Assembly (NCBI GenBank): GCA_963815295.1
Contig: CAWFFZ010000001.1
Span: 516,853-580,852 of the forward strand
Length of the DNA: 64,000 nt
Direction of reading: 5' to 3'
Source of the DNA: JACDHG01 sp963815295
Lineage (GTDB): Bacteria > Actinomycetota > Actinomycetes > Propionibacteriales > Nocardioidaceae
The number at the start of each line of letters is the position of its first letter. Position 1 is the first letter of the stretch. The notes below the pieces were generated by a model. The model was given only the letters and a program-made list of their open reading frames with translations. It had not been told where the DNA came from and did no database searches. Of this stretch, positions 43,526 to 51,691 are shown piece by piece. The translations under genes and the position numbers were made by a program.

Positions 43526-44932
43526 ATGGCGTCGAGCTCGGACTACCGCACTTTGAGGCAGCGCCATTTCGCGCAGGCGATGGATCAGTTGCCCGCGCAG
43601 GTCTCTCGTTTGGACTGGTCGGCGGAGCAGCAGGGCGCAGAGCGAGACACCAGGCTGCGACGGCTCCTTGCTGTGGCGAAGGAGCTATCGGCCTGGCACC
43701 GGGACCGGCTGGCAGACATCGATGCGGAGACGTTCTCCGTCGGGCGGCTGCCCGACCTGGCGCCGATGACGAAGGACGATCTGTCGAGCGGGTTCGACGA
43801 CATCGTCACCGATCATCGGCTCTCGCGCGCTGAGGTTGACGCGCACCTGGAGCGGGTGACGACGGACGCCTACTTGCTCGACGAGCACCACGCGATCGCG
43901 TCAGGCGGCTCCAGCGGTCAGCGCGGGGTCTACGTCTACGACTGGGAAGGCTGGGCGACGTACTTCCTCAGCATCGCCCGGTGGCATGCGTACGACCGCG
44001 AGCATGATCCTGCCCTTGCAGCCGCGCCCCCAGTCGAAGGCCTGGTCGCCGCAGACAAGCCGTCGCATGGCTCCTCCGCCCAGGGCCAGACCTTTTCCAA
44101 TCCTGAGCTGAGGATTGAGCGGATCCCGATCACCTTGCCGATCACGGAAGTCGTGGCGCGGCTGAACGCACTGCGCCCGACGACGATCCGTGGCTATCCA
44201 TCCGCCCTGCACCAGCTCAGCTTTGAAGCCGAGGCGGGCCGGCTGCAGGTAGCGCCGCTCCGGATCCGCACGGTCGGCGAAGCTCTCCTGCCGGAGGTGC
44301 GCAACCGGTTGGAGCACGTGTGGGGTGCGCAGGTCCACAGCCAGTGGATCGCGTCAGAGGCTGGCTGCTTGGGCTATTCGTGCTTACACGGGCGCGGGAT
44401 GCACCTCAATGACGACCTGGTCCTGGTCGAGCCCGTGGACGACGACGGTATGCCGACACCACCTGGGCAGCCGTCCGCCAAGATCTACATCACCAACCTT
44501 TTCAACTATGTCCTCCCGTTGATCCGCTTTGAGGTCACCGACCAGGTCACGGTCATCGACAGGCCCTGCCCGTGCGGGTCCGCACTCACCTGGATCGAGG
44601 AGGTGCAGGGTCGGCTCGACGAGAGCTTCCGCTACGCCAACGGGCTCACCGTTCATCCGATGGTGCTTCGATCGCCGCTGGGCCGACAGCCCCGCATCGT
44701 GGACTACCAAGTGCATCAAACGCCTCGTGGTGTGGAGGTGATGCTCCGGCTCATCGGCGACGTCGATCTGGTGGCATTGCGCGCAGAAATCGTGGGCGGA
44801 CTCGCCAAAGTAGGACTGACCGAGCCGGACGTCGTCCTCACCCCGGTCGAGCACATCAGCCGTCAGGTAAGCGGCAAGCTCAAGCGGTTCGTGCCCAATG
44901 AGCCCACGGGAGCCGACAGCGGGGCTTCCTAG
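43526..44932 (+). CDS. PaaK-like AMP-forming ligase
   Basis: A 468-residue adenylate-forming enzyme related to phenylacetate-CoA ligase and coenzyme F390 synthetase (start ATG 43526; frame open further 5' without related sequence). Seen: the nucleotide loop AIASGGSSGQRGVYVYDW, TTIRGYPSALHQLSFEAE, RIRTVGEALLPEVRN, a variant of the Y-G-[ST]-TE region (SQWIASEAGCLGYSC), CPCGS (Cys pair) and the hinge EVQGRLDESF. Unlike standard PaaK the TE is replaced by SEAG. The acid substrate is unknown. The MBL-fold gene follows with a 35-bp overlap, suggesting a common task. Confidence 0.82.
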   Translation: MASSSDYRTLRQRHFAQAMDQLPAQVSRLDWSAEQQGAERDTRLRRLLAVAKELSAWHRDRLADIDAETFSVGRLPDLAPMTKDDLSSGFDDIVTDHRLSRAEVDAHLERVTTDAYLLDEHHAIASGGSSGQRGVYVYDWEGWATYFLSIARWHAYDREHDPALAAAPPVEGLVAADKPSHGSSAQGQTFSNPELRIERIPITLPITEVVARLNALRPTTIRGYPSALHQLSFEAEAGRLQVAPLRIRTVGEALLPEVRNRLEHVWGAQVHSQWIASEAGCLGYSCLHGRGMHLNDDLVLVEPVDDDGMPTPPGQPSAKIYITNLFNYVLPLIRFEVTDQVTVIDRPCPCGSALTWIEEVQGRLDESFRYANGLTVHPMVLRSPLGRQPRIVDYQVHQTPRGVEVMLRLIGDVDLVALRAEIVGGLAKVGLTEPDVVLTPVEHISRQVSGKLKRFVPNEPTGADSGAS

Positions 44933-45764
44933 GCTGGGTTCGCAAGGCCACCGGGTACTCAGCACGGAAAGCATCAGCAAGAATGTGCTTGTGGACAGCC
45001 GTGTTGTCGTTCTGGGTAGTTGCGGTGCCTGGCCGGAGGCCGGCCGAGCATGCAGCGGGTACGTTCTCGAGCACGACGGCTATCGCATCGTCATGGATCT
45101 CGGTTATGCCACGCTCCCGAGGTTGCTGGCACTGCTCGACTCTTCAGTCGGCGATGGCGTGGATGCCGTAGTCATCACGCACAAGCATCCCGACCACATG
45201 GTTGACCTGCATGGGCTCTTCAGGGCGCGCTGGTTCGGTCGCCGTGATGCTTCTGCAATCCCCTTGTACGCCGCCGACGGGGTCATGGAATCCCTGGCTG
45301 CGTTGGAGGACGACCCCGATGCGCTCCAACGGGTCTTCGACCTGCATCCACTGCCGGCAGACACCTACCAGGTCGGCCCGTTCCAACTTCAGAGCAGTCC
45401 GCTGCCTCATTTCGTGCCCAACTCCGGCATCCGCCTTACGTCCCCCACGTTGACCATCGCGTATACCGGTGACACTGGGCCCGACCCAGCCCTTGCTGAC
45501 CTGGGCAGGCACTCTGATCTGTTCATCGTCGAAGCCAGCGACCGGGACCAGCAGCCACAGACTCCGCCGGCGCCGCCAGGACAGGCTCGACACCTGACCG
45601 CCCGCGACGCCGGAGACGCTGCCGCGGCCGCGGGAGCCCGTCGACTCCTCCTCTCTCATTTCTGGCCGGGCAACGACAGGGAACGGTCGGGCGCGTCAGC
45701 CCGGGAGGTATACAGCGGCGAGGTCATTCTCGCGGACGAAGGGCTTGAACTCGCCCTGAGGTGA
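44898..45764 (+). CDS. MBL-fold metallohydrolase
   Basis: A metallo-beta-lactamase-fold hydrolase, RNase Z-like in its outline. VVVLGSCGAWPEAGRACSGY opens the fold, VVITHKHPDHMVDLHGLF holds the zinc motif HxHxDH, SPLPHFVPN gives a His, IAYTGDTGPDPALADL the bridging Asp, and LLLSHFWPG the last His. The ATG at 44898 overlaps the ligase gene; the conserved part begins near GTG 44985 or 44991, so the first 29 residues may not be translated. Substrate unknown; a thioester or ester made by the neighbouring ligase is one possibility. Confidence 0.82.
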   Translation: MSPREPTAGLPRLGSQGHRVLSTESISKNVLVDSRVVVLGSCGAWPEAGRACSGYVLEHDGYRIVMDLGYATLPRLLALLDSSVGDGVDAVVITHKHPDHMVDLHGLFRARWFGRRDASAIPLYAADGVMESLAALEDDPDALQRVFDLHPLPADTYQVGPFQLQSSPLPHFVPNSGIRLTSPTLTIAYTGDTGPDPALADLGRHSDLFIVEASDRDQQPQTPPAPPGQARHLTARDAGDAAAAAGARRLLLSHFWPGNDRERSGASAREVYSGEVILADEGLELALR

Positions 45765-46043
45765 GCCAAGGCAGCTCAACCGTGCAGGTCAGGCCGATCA
45801 TCGGGTCACATTGGCCAGGTGGCCGATGTCTGGAGGGCGCCTCCGACGGCATCGTGTGGACTGAAACCGACTCGCCAGCGTTGTGGGACGACGGCCGCTC
45901 CCGTTCCCTCGACGCCACGGTCTCCGCGGTGAGCCGCGGACGAGGACCGCGTGACCGCCCAAGTAGCCAGTGAAATACCGGTGGCTCTTCGTATGAGGAG
46001 CTGGCGCGGGTCTAGCACGCCAGACTGGAACGATCCCCGAGCG
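45765..46043. other. Intergenic region, possible tiny gene
   Basis: 279 bp between the MBL and SDR genes. A 70-codon frame starts with GTG at 45761, coupled to the MBL stop (GTGA), but has no recognisable sequence; I do not count it as a gene. Confidence 0.4.
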
Positions 46044-46889
46044 TTACCCGGGCAGTGTTTCGCCGCCGATCGGTGCGAGCACCTCGCCCGAGTAGTAGCT
46101 CGACAGCTGGGGCGCGGCGAAGAACACGTACGACGGCGCGATCTCGTCGGGCTGTGCCGCTCTGCCAAACGGCGCTTGCTCGCCGAAGTGCCGCGCCTTC
46201 TCCTCGGGCATCGTCGCCGGTATCAGCGGCGTCCACACCGGCCCGGGGGCTACACAGTTGACGCGGATGCCTCGGTCGAGCAGAGCCTGGGCTAAGGCGT
46301 ATGTCAACGCGTGGACGGCACCCTTGGTCGCCGAGTAGTCGATCAGGGTCTTGTTACCACGCAGACCATTGACCGAGCCCGTGTTAATGATCGACGAGCC
46401 CGGCGCGAGGTGGGGCAGGGCGGCCTTCGTGACCCGGTAATAGCTACTGATATTCGTGTCGAAGGTGTGGCGCCATTGCTCGTCGTCGAGCTCTTCGAGT
46501 GACTCCACAGGTGACTGATAGGCCACGTTGTTCACCAGGATGTCGAGCCCGCCGAGCTCATGCACCGTAGTTGAGACGGCATTTTCACAGTTGCCCCGTT
46601 CTGCCAGATCCCCTCTGATGAGAACGGCCTGGGTGCCGGCCTCGCCGACGAGTTCTGCGGTGTAGGCAGCGTCCTCGTCCTCGTCCAGATAGGCGATCGC
46701 AATGTCCGCCCCTTCTTTGGCGAACGCGATGGCCACCGCGCGTCCTATCCCCGAGTCGCCCCCGGTGATGAGAGCGCGTCGACTATCGAGCAGGCCCCTG
46801 CCTACGTAGTCGCGCATCTGATCGTGTGGCTGGTCCGGCATGTCCCCGGACCAGCCCGGATACGGGATGCTGTAGTCACTCATCGCCAC
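46044..46889 (-). CDS. SDR family oxidoreductase (YhdF/Gsp39-like)
   Basis: A 281-residue short-chain dehydrogenase with the N-terminal extension PYPGWSGDMPDQPHDQ typical of the general-stress SDRs (Bacillus YhdF/YhxC). The cofactor motif ALITGGDSGIGRAVAIAFAK is at about 39-58, NNVA at about 121, the catalytic Ser in INTGSVNGLRG, and Tyr/Lys in YSATKGAVHAL. NADPH is the probable cofactor; physiological substrate unknown. It lies beside a CBS protein and a small acidic protein, a combination suggestive of a stress set. Confidence 0.92.
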   Translation of the reverse strand: MAMSDYSIPYPGWSGDMPDQPHDQMRDYVGRGLLDSRRALITGGDSGIGRAVAIAFAKEGADIAIAYLDEDEDAAYTAELVGEAGTQAVLIRGDLAERGNCENAVSTTVHELGGLDILVNNVAYQSPVESLEELDDEQWRHTFDTNISSYYRVTKAALPHLAPGSSIINTGSVNGLRGNKTLIDYSATKGAVHALTYALAQALLDRGIRVNCVAPGPVWTPLIPATMPEEKARHFGEQAPFGRAAQPDEIAPSYVFFAAPQLSSYYSGEVLAPIGGETLPG

Positions 46890-46905
46890 CCTCCATGCCG
46901 GATCG

Positions 46906-47318
46906 TCACTGGGAGATGGCCCGAACGACTTCCGCGACCTTGTCGTCAGGCAGCGATCGTGCCACGTCGGCTTGGCTCACCATCCCGACAAGCTCATGCC
47001 CATCGATCACCGGCAGCCGGCGCACCTGGTGCTGCGACATCGTCCGCAAGGCCTCTTCGGCAGAGTCATCGGCTCCGATCGTGACGGGCTTGCCCTCACC
47101 GAGCTGACCCGCGGTGACGCTGCGAGGATCCCCCCATCGGCCACCACTTTGACGATGATGTCGCGATCAGTGATGACGCCCTTGAGCTGCCGATCATCGC
47201 CGCAGATCGGAAGTGCTCCGACATCAAGATCGCGCATCTTGCTGGCGGCTGTGACGAGGTTGTCATCTTCACCGACGCATTCTGCGTTGGGGGTCATCAG
47301 CTCACGTGCAGTGGTCAT
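46906..47318 (-). pseudogene. CBS-domain pair protein, frameshifted in a C6/G6 run
   Basis: Starts at ATG 47318 (after GGAGG) with TARELMTPNAECVGEDDNLV and the first CBS domain up to DRDIIVKVVADGG. The frame is then lost; the adjoining frame carries DPRSVTAGQLGEGKPVTIGA and the second CBS domain (RTMSQHQVRRLPVIDGHELV) to a stop at 46906. Six G (C at 47130-47135 on the plus strand) occur at the junction; a seventh would restore one protein of about 138 residues. CBS pairs bind adenine nucleotides. It is either a sequencing or assembly error or slippage-prone. Confidence 0.75.
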
Positions 47319-47495
47319 GGTTCGCCTCCTCGTGTGACGGTGCCGCCAGATGCGGCATGTCAGCCAGGTTCCCCCTTCATCGTCGGCCAAACCGTCGAGT
47401 CCACTCGGCCGACGTTCAGCCAGGACTCCGCGGTTTGTCTGGGCAGAGGACGGGTACGTCTACGGCTTCGGACACTTGCGAACAAGGAAAGCGCC

Positions 47496-47687
47496 ATGAC
47501 GACTCCAGGAACCGATGAGACACCCGAGCAAACACCCCCAGCCGACGATTCGCGCGAGCATCAAGAGGACTTCGCCGAAGGCGGGTATGACGAGAGGCAG
47601 CTGAGCGGAATGAGCGATCCGCACGACAAGAAGCCAGCTGAAAACGATCCGCACAGCGAGTCGGCCGGAGCACCCGACGAGGACTAG
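47496..47687 (+). CDS. Small acidic, disordered protein
   Basis: A 63-residue protein starting at ATG 47496 with AAGGAAA upstream. It is almost entirely polar (Asp, Glu, Pro, Ser, His) with no hydrophobic core, e.g. DDSREHQEDFAEGGYDERQL. It recalls small actinobacterial stress or desiccation proteins but no family is recognised. The neighbours (SDR, CBS) fit a stress role. Confidence 0.55.
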   Translation: MTTPGTDETPEQTPPADDSREHQEDFAEGGYDERQLSGMSDPHDKKPAENDPHSESAGAPDED

Positions 47688-47723
47688 CGTGCACCTGACC
47701 GCTAGTCCCCGGGCCTTGTGGCA

Positions 47724-48701
47724 TCAACGCATGCGGCGTACTTGCTGAAGGACCTCGTCGCCATACATCGCAATCATCGCTCGGTAGTTGGGCCCCATGT
47801 TGGAGACGTAGATCTCGTCGAAATTAGCCTCGACGTACGGCGCAAACGCCTCGACGTGCCGGTCGACGTCTCTGCCGCAAACGACCGATTCCTTCGTCAT
47901 TTCTTCGGTCACCAGTTGCGACGCCTGTTCGAAGTGTCGAGGTGAAGGGAGCACCTGGGCCAGCTCGCCGGGCACGCCGCTGTTGGCCCAGAGGCGGTGT
48001 GCGATGGCGACTCCTTCGTCCGTCGACTCGGCGTAGGAAACCTTGACGCCGGCCTGCGCAGGCTTGTTCGCCCCAGCCGACTCGCGGAAACGCTGCACAA
48101 GCTCGCCATCCGGACTCGTACAGATGAAGCCGTCCCCGATCCGCGCAGCGACATCGGTCGCCATCGGCCCGAACGCGGACACGTAGATCGGCGGTGGGGT
48201 CTCGAGCCGCGTGTAGATGCGTGCGGTGTCCACGGTGTAGTGGCGGCCGCGATGAGACACCACTTCGCCCGTCCACAGCGCACGGATCAGCTCAACAGCT
48301 TCCTCGAGCATCTCCAGACGTACAGAGGCAGTTGGCCAAGGGTCGCCAAGAATGTGCTCGTTGAGTGCCTCGCCGCTCCCCACACCGAGGATGAACCTGC
48401 CCTCGAGCAAGACAGCACTGGTCGCGGCGGCTTGCGCGATGATGGCGGGATTGATGCGCACAGTGGGACACGTGACCGCGGTGGTGACCGGCAGGGAACA
48501 GGTCTGTGACAACGCACCGATCAGAGACCAGACGAACGGACTTTCCCCTTGGGCGTCGTTCCACGGGTGGTAGTGATCGCTGATCCACAAGGCATCGAAG
48601 CCGGCTTCCTCGGCAAGCCGCGCCTGCTCAAGCAGCTGGGAGGGCGTGAACTCCTCCGTGGAGAGGAAATAGCCGAATGCGCATGCGCAGCCAGTGCCCA
48701 C
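47724..48701 (-). CDS. LLM-class F420-dependent oxidoreductase
   Basis: A 325-residue luciferase-like TIM-barrel protein of the glucose-6-phosphate dehydrogenase-like F420 group (FGD/TIGR03557-type). Seen: FDALWISDHYHPWNDAQGES, AVTCPTVRINPAIIAQAAAT, GRFILGVGSGEALNEHILGD, LEEAVELIRALWTGEVVSHRG and PPPIYVSAFGPMATDVAARIGD. The cofactor is most likely coenzyme F420. The substrate is unknown. The start is GTG 48701 in a frame whose first residues (GTGCACAFGYFLS) are slightly unusual. Confidence 0.88.
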   Translation of the reverse strand: MGTGCACAFGYFLSTEEFTPSQLLEQARLAEEAGFDALWISDHYHPWNDAQGESPFVWSLIGALSQTCSLPVTTAVTCPTVRINPAIIAQAAATSAVLLEGRFILGVGSGEALNEHILGDPWPTASVRLEMLEEAVELIRALWTGEVVSHRGRHYTVDTARIYTRLETPPPIYVSAFGPMATDVAARIGDGFICTSPDGELVQRFRESAGANKPAQAGVKVSYAESTDEGVAIAHRLWANSGVPGELAQVLPSPRHFEQASQLVTEEMTKESVVCGRDVDRHVEAFAPYVEANFDEIYVSNMGPNYRAMIAMYGDEVLQQVRRMR

Positions 48702-48955
48702 TCGGCCTGGCCCGAAACTAGTGGGCGGGCGCCGGACAGAGGGAGCCCCGACCTCCCAGGGGGTAGGGGCCGGGGCCTCGCGGGGTCCATTCCGAGCAGG
48801 ATCCGCGCGTCCTCTGAGTCTGGTCTAACCGCCCCGCGTTAGGCAAGGAGCGGGGAGTAATCCAACGACCACCCTCCGTGGCACCTTCCGGCGTACAGTG
48901 AGAGTGGCTGAAGCAGTCGGCCTGAATTGAACCACCTGGGAGGGACGGCCGCTGC

Positions 48956-49669
48956 GTGCCTGATTCCGCGTCCATACGCCACGCCGTCGAGGCGTTGGCG
49001 AAGCATGTTCAACGACATCCCGACGTCGATGAGGCGTTGCAGATGATCACGAAGAGTGCCCTCGACACGATCCCGCGGTTTGACTACGTCAGCATCTCGG
49101 CTCGAAACGGTGCCAGAGACCTGCAAACCCTTGCGCCTACGGATCCGATCGCCACTCAGGTCGATCAGCTTCAGTACTCCGTCTCGGAGGGGCCCTGCTA
49201 CGAGGTCACGGACGGTCAACGGGTTCTGGTTGCGACGGACCTCGCAAACGATGCACGGTGGCCGGTTTTCGGGCCCAAGGCTGCGGATTTGGGCATCCGC
49301 GCGCAGTTGGCGGTGCTGATGGTCTCCGACGACCACCAGCGGTTGGCACTCAACTTCCACGCTGTCGAGGCCGGGGACTTCGGCGACAGCGTCGAACTGG
49401 CCAGCCTCTTTGCTTCGCACGCCGCGCTGGTGATGGGTTTCACCCGCACGGTTGCCTCGCTTGACGCCGCAGTGAAGAGCCGACAGGTCATCGGGCAGGC
49501 GATGGGGATTTTGATGGAGCGCTACGACATTGGCGAGGACCGCGCTTTCAGCGTGCTCGTCCGGGTGTCGCAGGACAGCAATATCAAGCTGCGGGTGGTT
49601 GCCCAGGATCTGGTCGACCGAGTCAAACACCGGGCCGAGGGGCATGGGCCGAGGGCAAGCGGGGCATAA
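48956..49669 (+). CDS. GAF-ANTAR transcription antitermination regulator
   Basis: A 237-residue RNA-binding regulator. Residues about 20-165 form a GAF sensor domain (VSEGPCYEVTDGQRVLVATD); residues 170-225 form an ANTAR three-helix domain (AVKSRQVIGQAMGILMERYD, FSVLVRVSQDSNIKLRVVAQ). ANTAR proteins bind paired hexaloop hairpins in leader RNAs to prevent termination. The start is GTG 48956. It stands alone; its sensing ligand and RNA targets are not indicated. Confidence 0.9.
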   Translation: MPDSASIRHAVEALAKHVQRHPDVDEALQMITKSALDTIPRFDYVSISARNGARDLQTLAPTDPIATQVDQLQYSVSEGPCYEVTDGQRVLVATDLANDARWPVFGPKAADLGIRAQLAVLMVSDDHQRLALNFHAVEAGDFGDSVELASLFASHAALVMGFTRTVASLDAAVKSRQVIGQAMGILMERYDIGEDRAFSVLVRVSQDSNIKLRVVAQDLVDRVKHRAEGHGPRASGA

Positions 49670-50142
49670 GTCTGTTAGGGCAGCCGGCCTTCCGGAGGGC
49701 TAGGCCGCCAAGGTCCCGGGGTTGAGATTGCCAGCCTCGGGGCCGTCCATGTGAGGGATTTGGGGAGACGTTGGCCAGTCGACGCGGGGTCTCGGCGCCT
49801 CCGGGGCCTAGCCCTGGCAACACCCCTGGGGTCGCCGCTGCTGGCCAACAACAAGGCCGCCTACTTTCTTAACCGTCCTTGCCTCGGGCCCAGCCGGACG
49901 TCCGGACGACCGCCTAGCCCTCAGGGAATCGTACAGAATCTACCCAGACCGATCTAGTGGTAGCCACATGTCAGCGGCCTCCGGGTGTTCTTCCCCAGCG
50001 TGGCGGCAGAGCACCCGGATCGGCAAAAGCCCTGATCATGCTTGACAGCCGCAACTGTCAGGGCCATCTTCAGAACCGGGGGCAACGGTGAATTTTCGGC
50101 CGAACGGGATTATCGCACCACGATCAAGGAGGGGTGGTCGGT
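49670..50142. other. Non-coding stretch of about 470 bp
   Basis: No convincing gene. Lower-GC patches and a CTTGACA at about 50040 (possible -35) precede the membrane-protein gene; AAGGAGG at 50126-50132 is its ribosome site. No clear hairpin series or RNA gene is visible. Confidence 0.5.
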
Positions 50143-51447
50143 GTGTGGTGGTGGTTAGGGTTGGCCGCCGTTGCGGTAGCGGCCGCGGTCGTGGTCGCCA
50201 TCATGCTCCTGCGTCGGCGTCGAGGAGGCAAGACCAAAGAGCCGCGCCGGGTGTGGGTGCAGAACGTCGATGTCAGCGCCTCGGTGCTCGAGGCCCGACT
50301 CGAGACGATCCGGGCGCGCCGAGATGTGGCCAGAAAGGCATACGAGGAGACACAGCGCGGCGCCAAGCGCAACGCTCTCAACCTCGACCTCGAGCAACAG
50401 CTCGAGGCAGAGGACGCGCTCGACGCGCATGTCGCCCAGCTCCTGCAAGGCGCGCGGAAAGCCGCCAACCGCAAGGAGCCGGTACCCAATCGGGCCGTCA
50501 ACTGGTGGGGCGGGAGGCTGATCGAAGCTGCCTACCAGAAACTCCATGCGGCCGAGGCGTTGATCGTCGGACTCTACGACTGGGACGAGGTAGAGGCTGA
50601 GATCCCTGAGGCCGTCGCTCGCGTCGAGGCTGGGCTAGGTCGAGATGACCCGCGACGAGCCGCAGCCCTCGAGCTCCTGTATGACGACCCCGCGCGGGAG
50701 CGAACGCTGACCGAGACGAGAGCAGAACTGCGTAAGGCCATCGACGTGGGGCACAGTGCTGGGGATCGTGACCACTCGAGACTGCGTAGTTTCCGCAACA
50801 CGATTCTTGTGGCGGCGGCCCTGATCTTCATTCTGGTGGCCGGCTTCGCGCTCTATGTAGGCCTGAACTCAGAAAAGATTCCGCTGTGCTTCACGCCCCC
50901 CAACGCCGAGGAAGAACCTGCGACCTGGGTTTGCCCGACCGGCGAGTATGCCGTCGACCCAGGCGACAGTATTCCTAGCGGTCCAACAAGTTCGCAGGAC
51001 GTGATCGTGGTGCTCGTACTCGGCCTCCTCGGTGGTGCGTTCTCGGCAGCGGTGTCGATCAGGAACCTCACTGGCACGTCAACGCCTTACGACGTTCCCG
51101 TCGCGCTGGCATTTCTCAAGCTGCCGCTTGGGGCACTGACGGCCATCGGCGGACTCATCGCACTCCAAGGAGAGTTCGTCCCTGGCCTGAGCGAGCTGGA
51201 CTCCCCGGGCCAGATCCTCGCATACGCGTTGGTGTTCGGGTACGCACAGCAACTCCTCACCGGTCTCCTGGACCGACGAGCCGAAGCCATCCTTTCGGCC
51301 GCCCCGGGTAAGGACAAGGGCACCCACTATCCCGAGCGCGGGGTGGACACTGTCGCCCGTCGAAACAACCCCCGCAAGAGCGCGGCAAAGACGGCTGCGC
51401 GTCCCAGCCGCCGAGGTCTGGTCAGCCGGACGAAGCGGAACAGCTGA
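50143..51447 (+). CDS. Unassigned membrane protein with cytosolic coiled-coil region
   Basis: A 434-residue protein. GTG 50143 is preferred (10 nt after AAGGAGG) over GTG 50134. An N-terminal helix (LGLAAVAVAAAVVVAIMLL) is followed by about 190 charged residues likely to form coiled coil (RLETIRARRDVARKAYEETQ, LDLEQQLEAEDALDAHVAQL), then a helix at about 230-250, a loop with two Cys (PLCFTPP, WVCPTGE), three more helices between 290 and 390 and a basic tail (RRNNPRKSAAKTAARPSRRG). I do not recognise it; the last part looks like a small-helix bundle able to form a channel. Confidence 0.7.
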   Translation: MWWWLGLAAVAVAAAVVVAIMLLRRRRGGKTKEPRRVWVQNVDVSASVLEARLETIRARRDVARKAYEETQRGAKRNALNLDLEQQLEAEDALDAHVAQLLQGARKAANRKEPVPNRAVNWWGGRLIEAAYQKLHAAEALIVGLYDWDEVEAEIPEAVARVEAGLGRDDPRRAAALELLYDDPARERTLTETRAELRKAIDVGHSAGDRDHSRLRSFRNTILVAAALIFILVAGFALYVGLNSEKIPLCFTPPNAEEEPATWVCPTGEYAVDPGDSIPSGPTSSQDVIVVLVLGLLGGAFSAAVSIRNLTGTSTPYDVPVALAFLKLPLGALTAIGGLIALQGEFVPGLSELDSPGQILAYALVFGYAQQLLTGLLDRRAEAILSAAPGKDKGTHYPERGVDTVARRNNPRKSAAKTAARPSRRGLVSRTKRNS

Positions 51448-51691
51448 CGAACGTCTCCAGAAAAAGGGCAACTAAGCGTGTTCCTCTCTTGACGCAGCGT
51501 GACAACGCGAGCATGGTGTCTCCATCCTGTGGTGACGCGCTGCACTCGGTGATTGACAGTGGGCCGGCGGCAGCCGACAAGGTGTGCTGACGTTCGGTAT
51601 GGGGGAACCTTCCTCGTGCGGTCAGGTGGCGAAGAACCCGCGGGACGCTGGCCGCAGCGCAAGGCTCGGCCATCGAGGGAGGACTAACTTC

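Noticed and set aside
45761..45973. 70-codon frame coupled to the MBL gene stop
   Set aside because: Only the GTGA overlap supports it; composition and sequence show no protein-like features.
49670..50142. Riboswitch or ANTAR-type paired hairpin leader before the membrane protein
   Set aside because: I could not find two conserved hexaloop hairpins or a known aptamer core.
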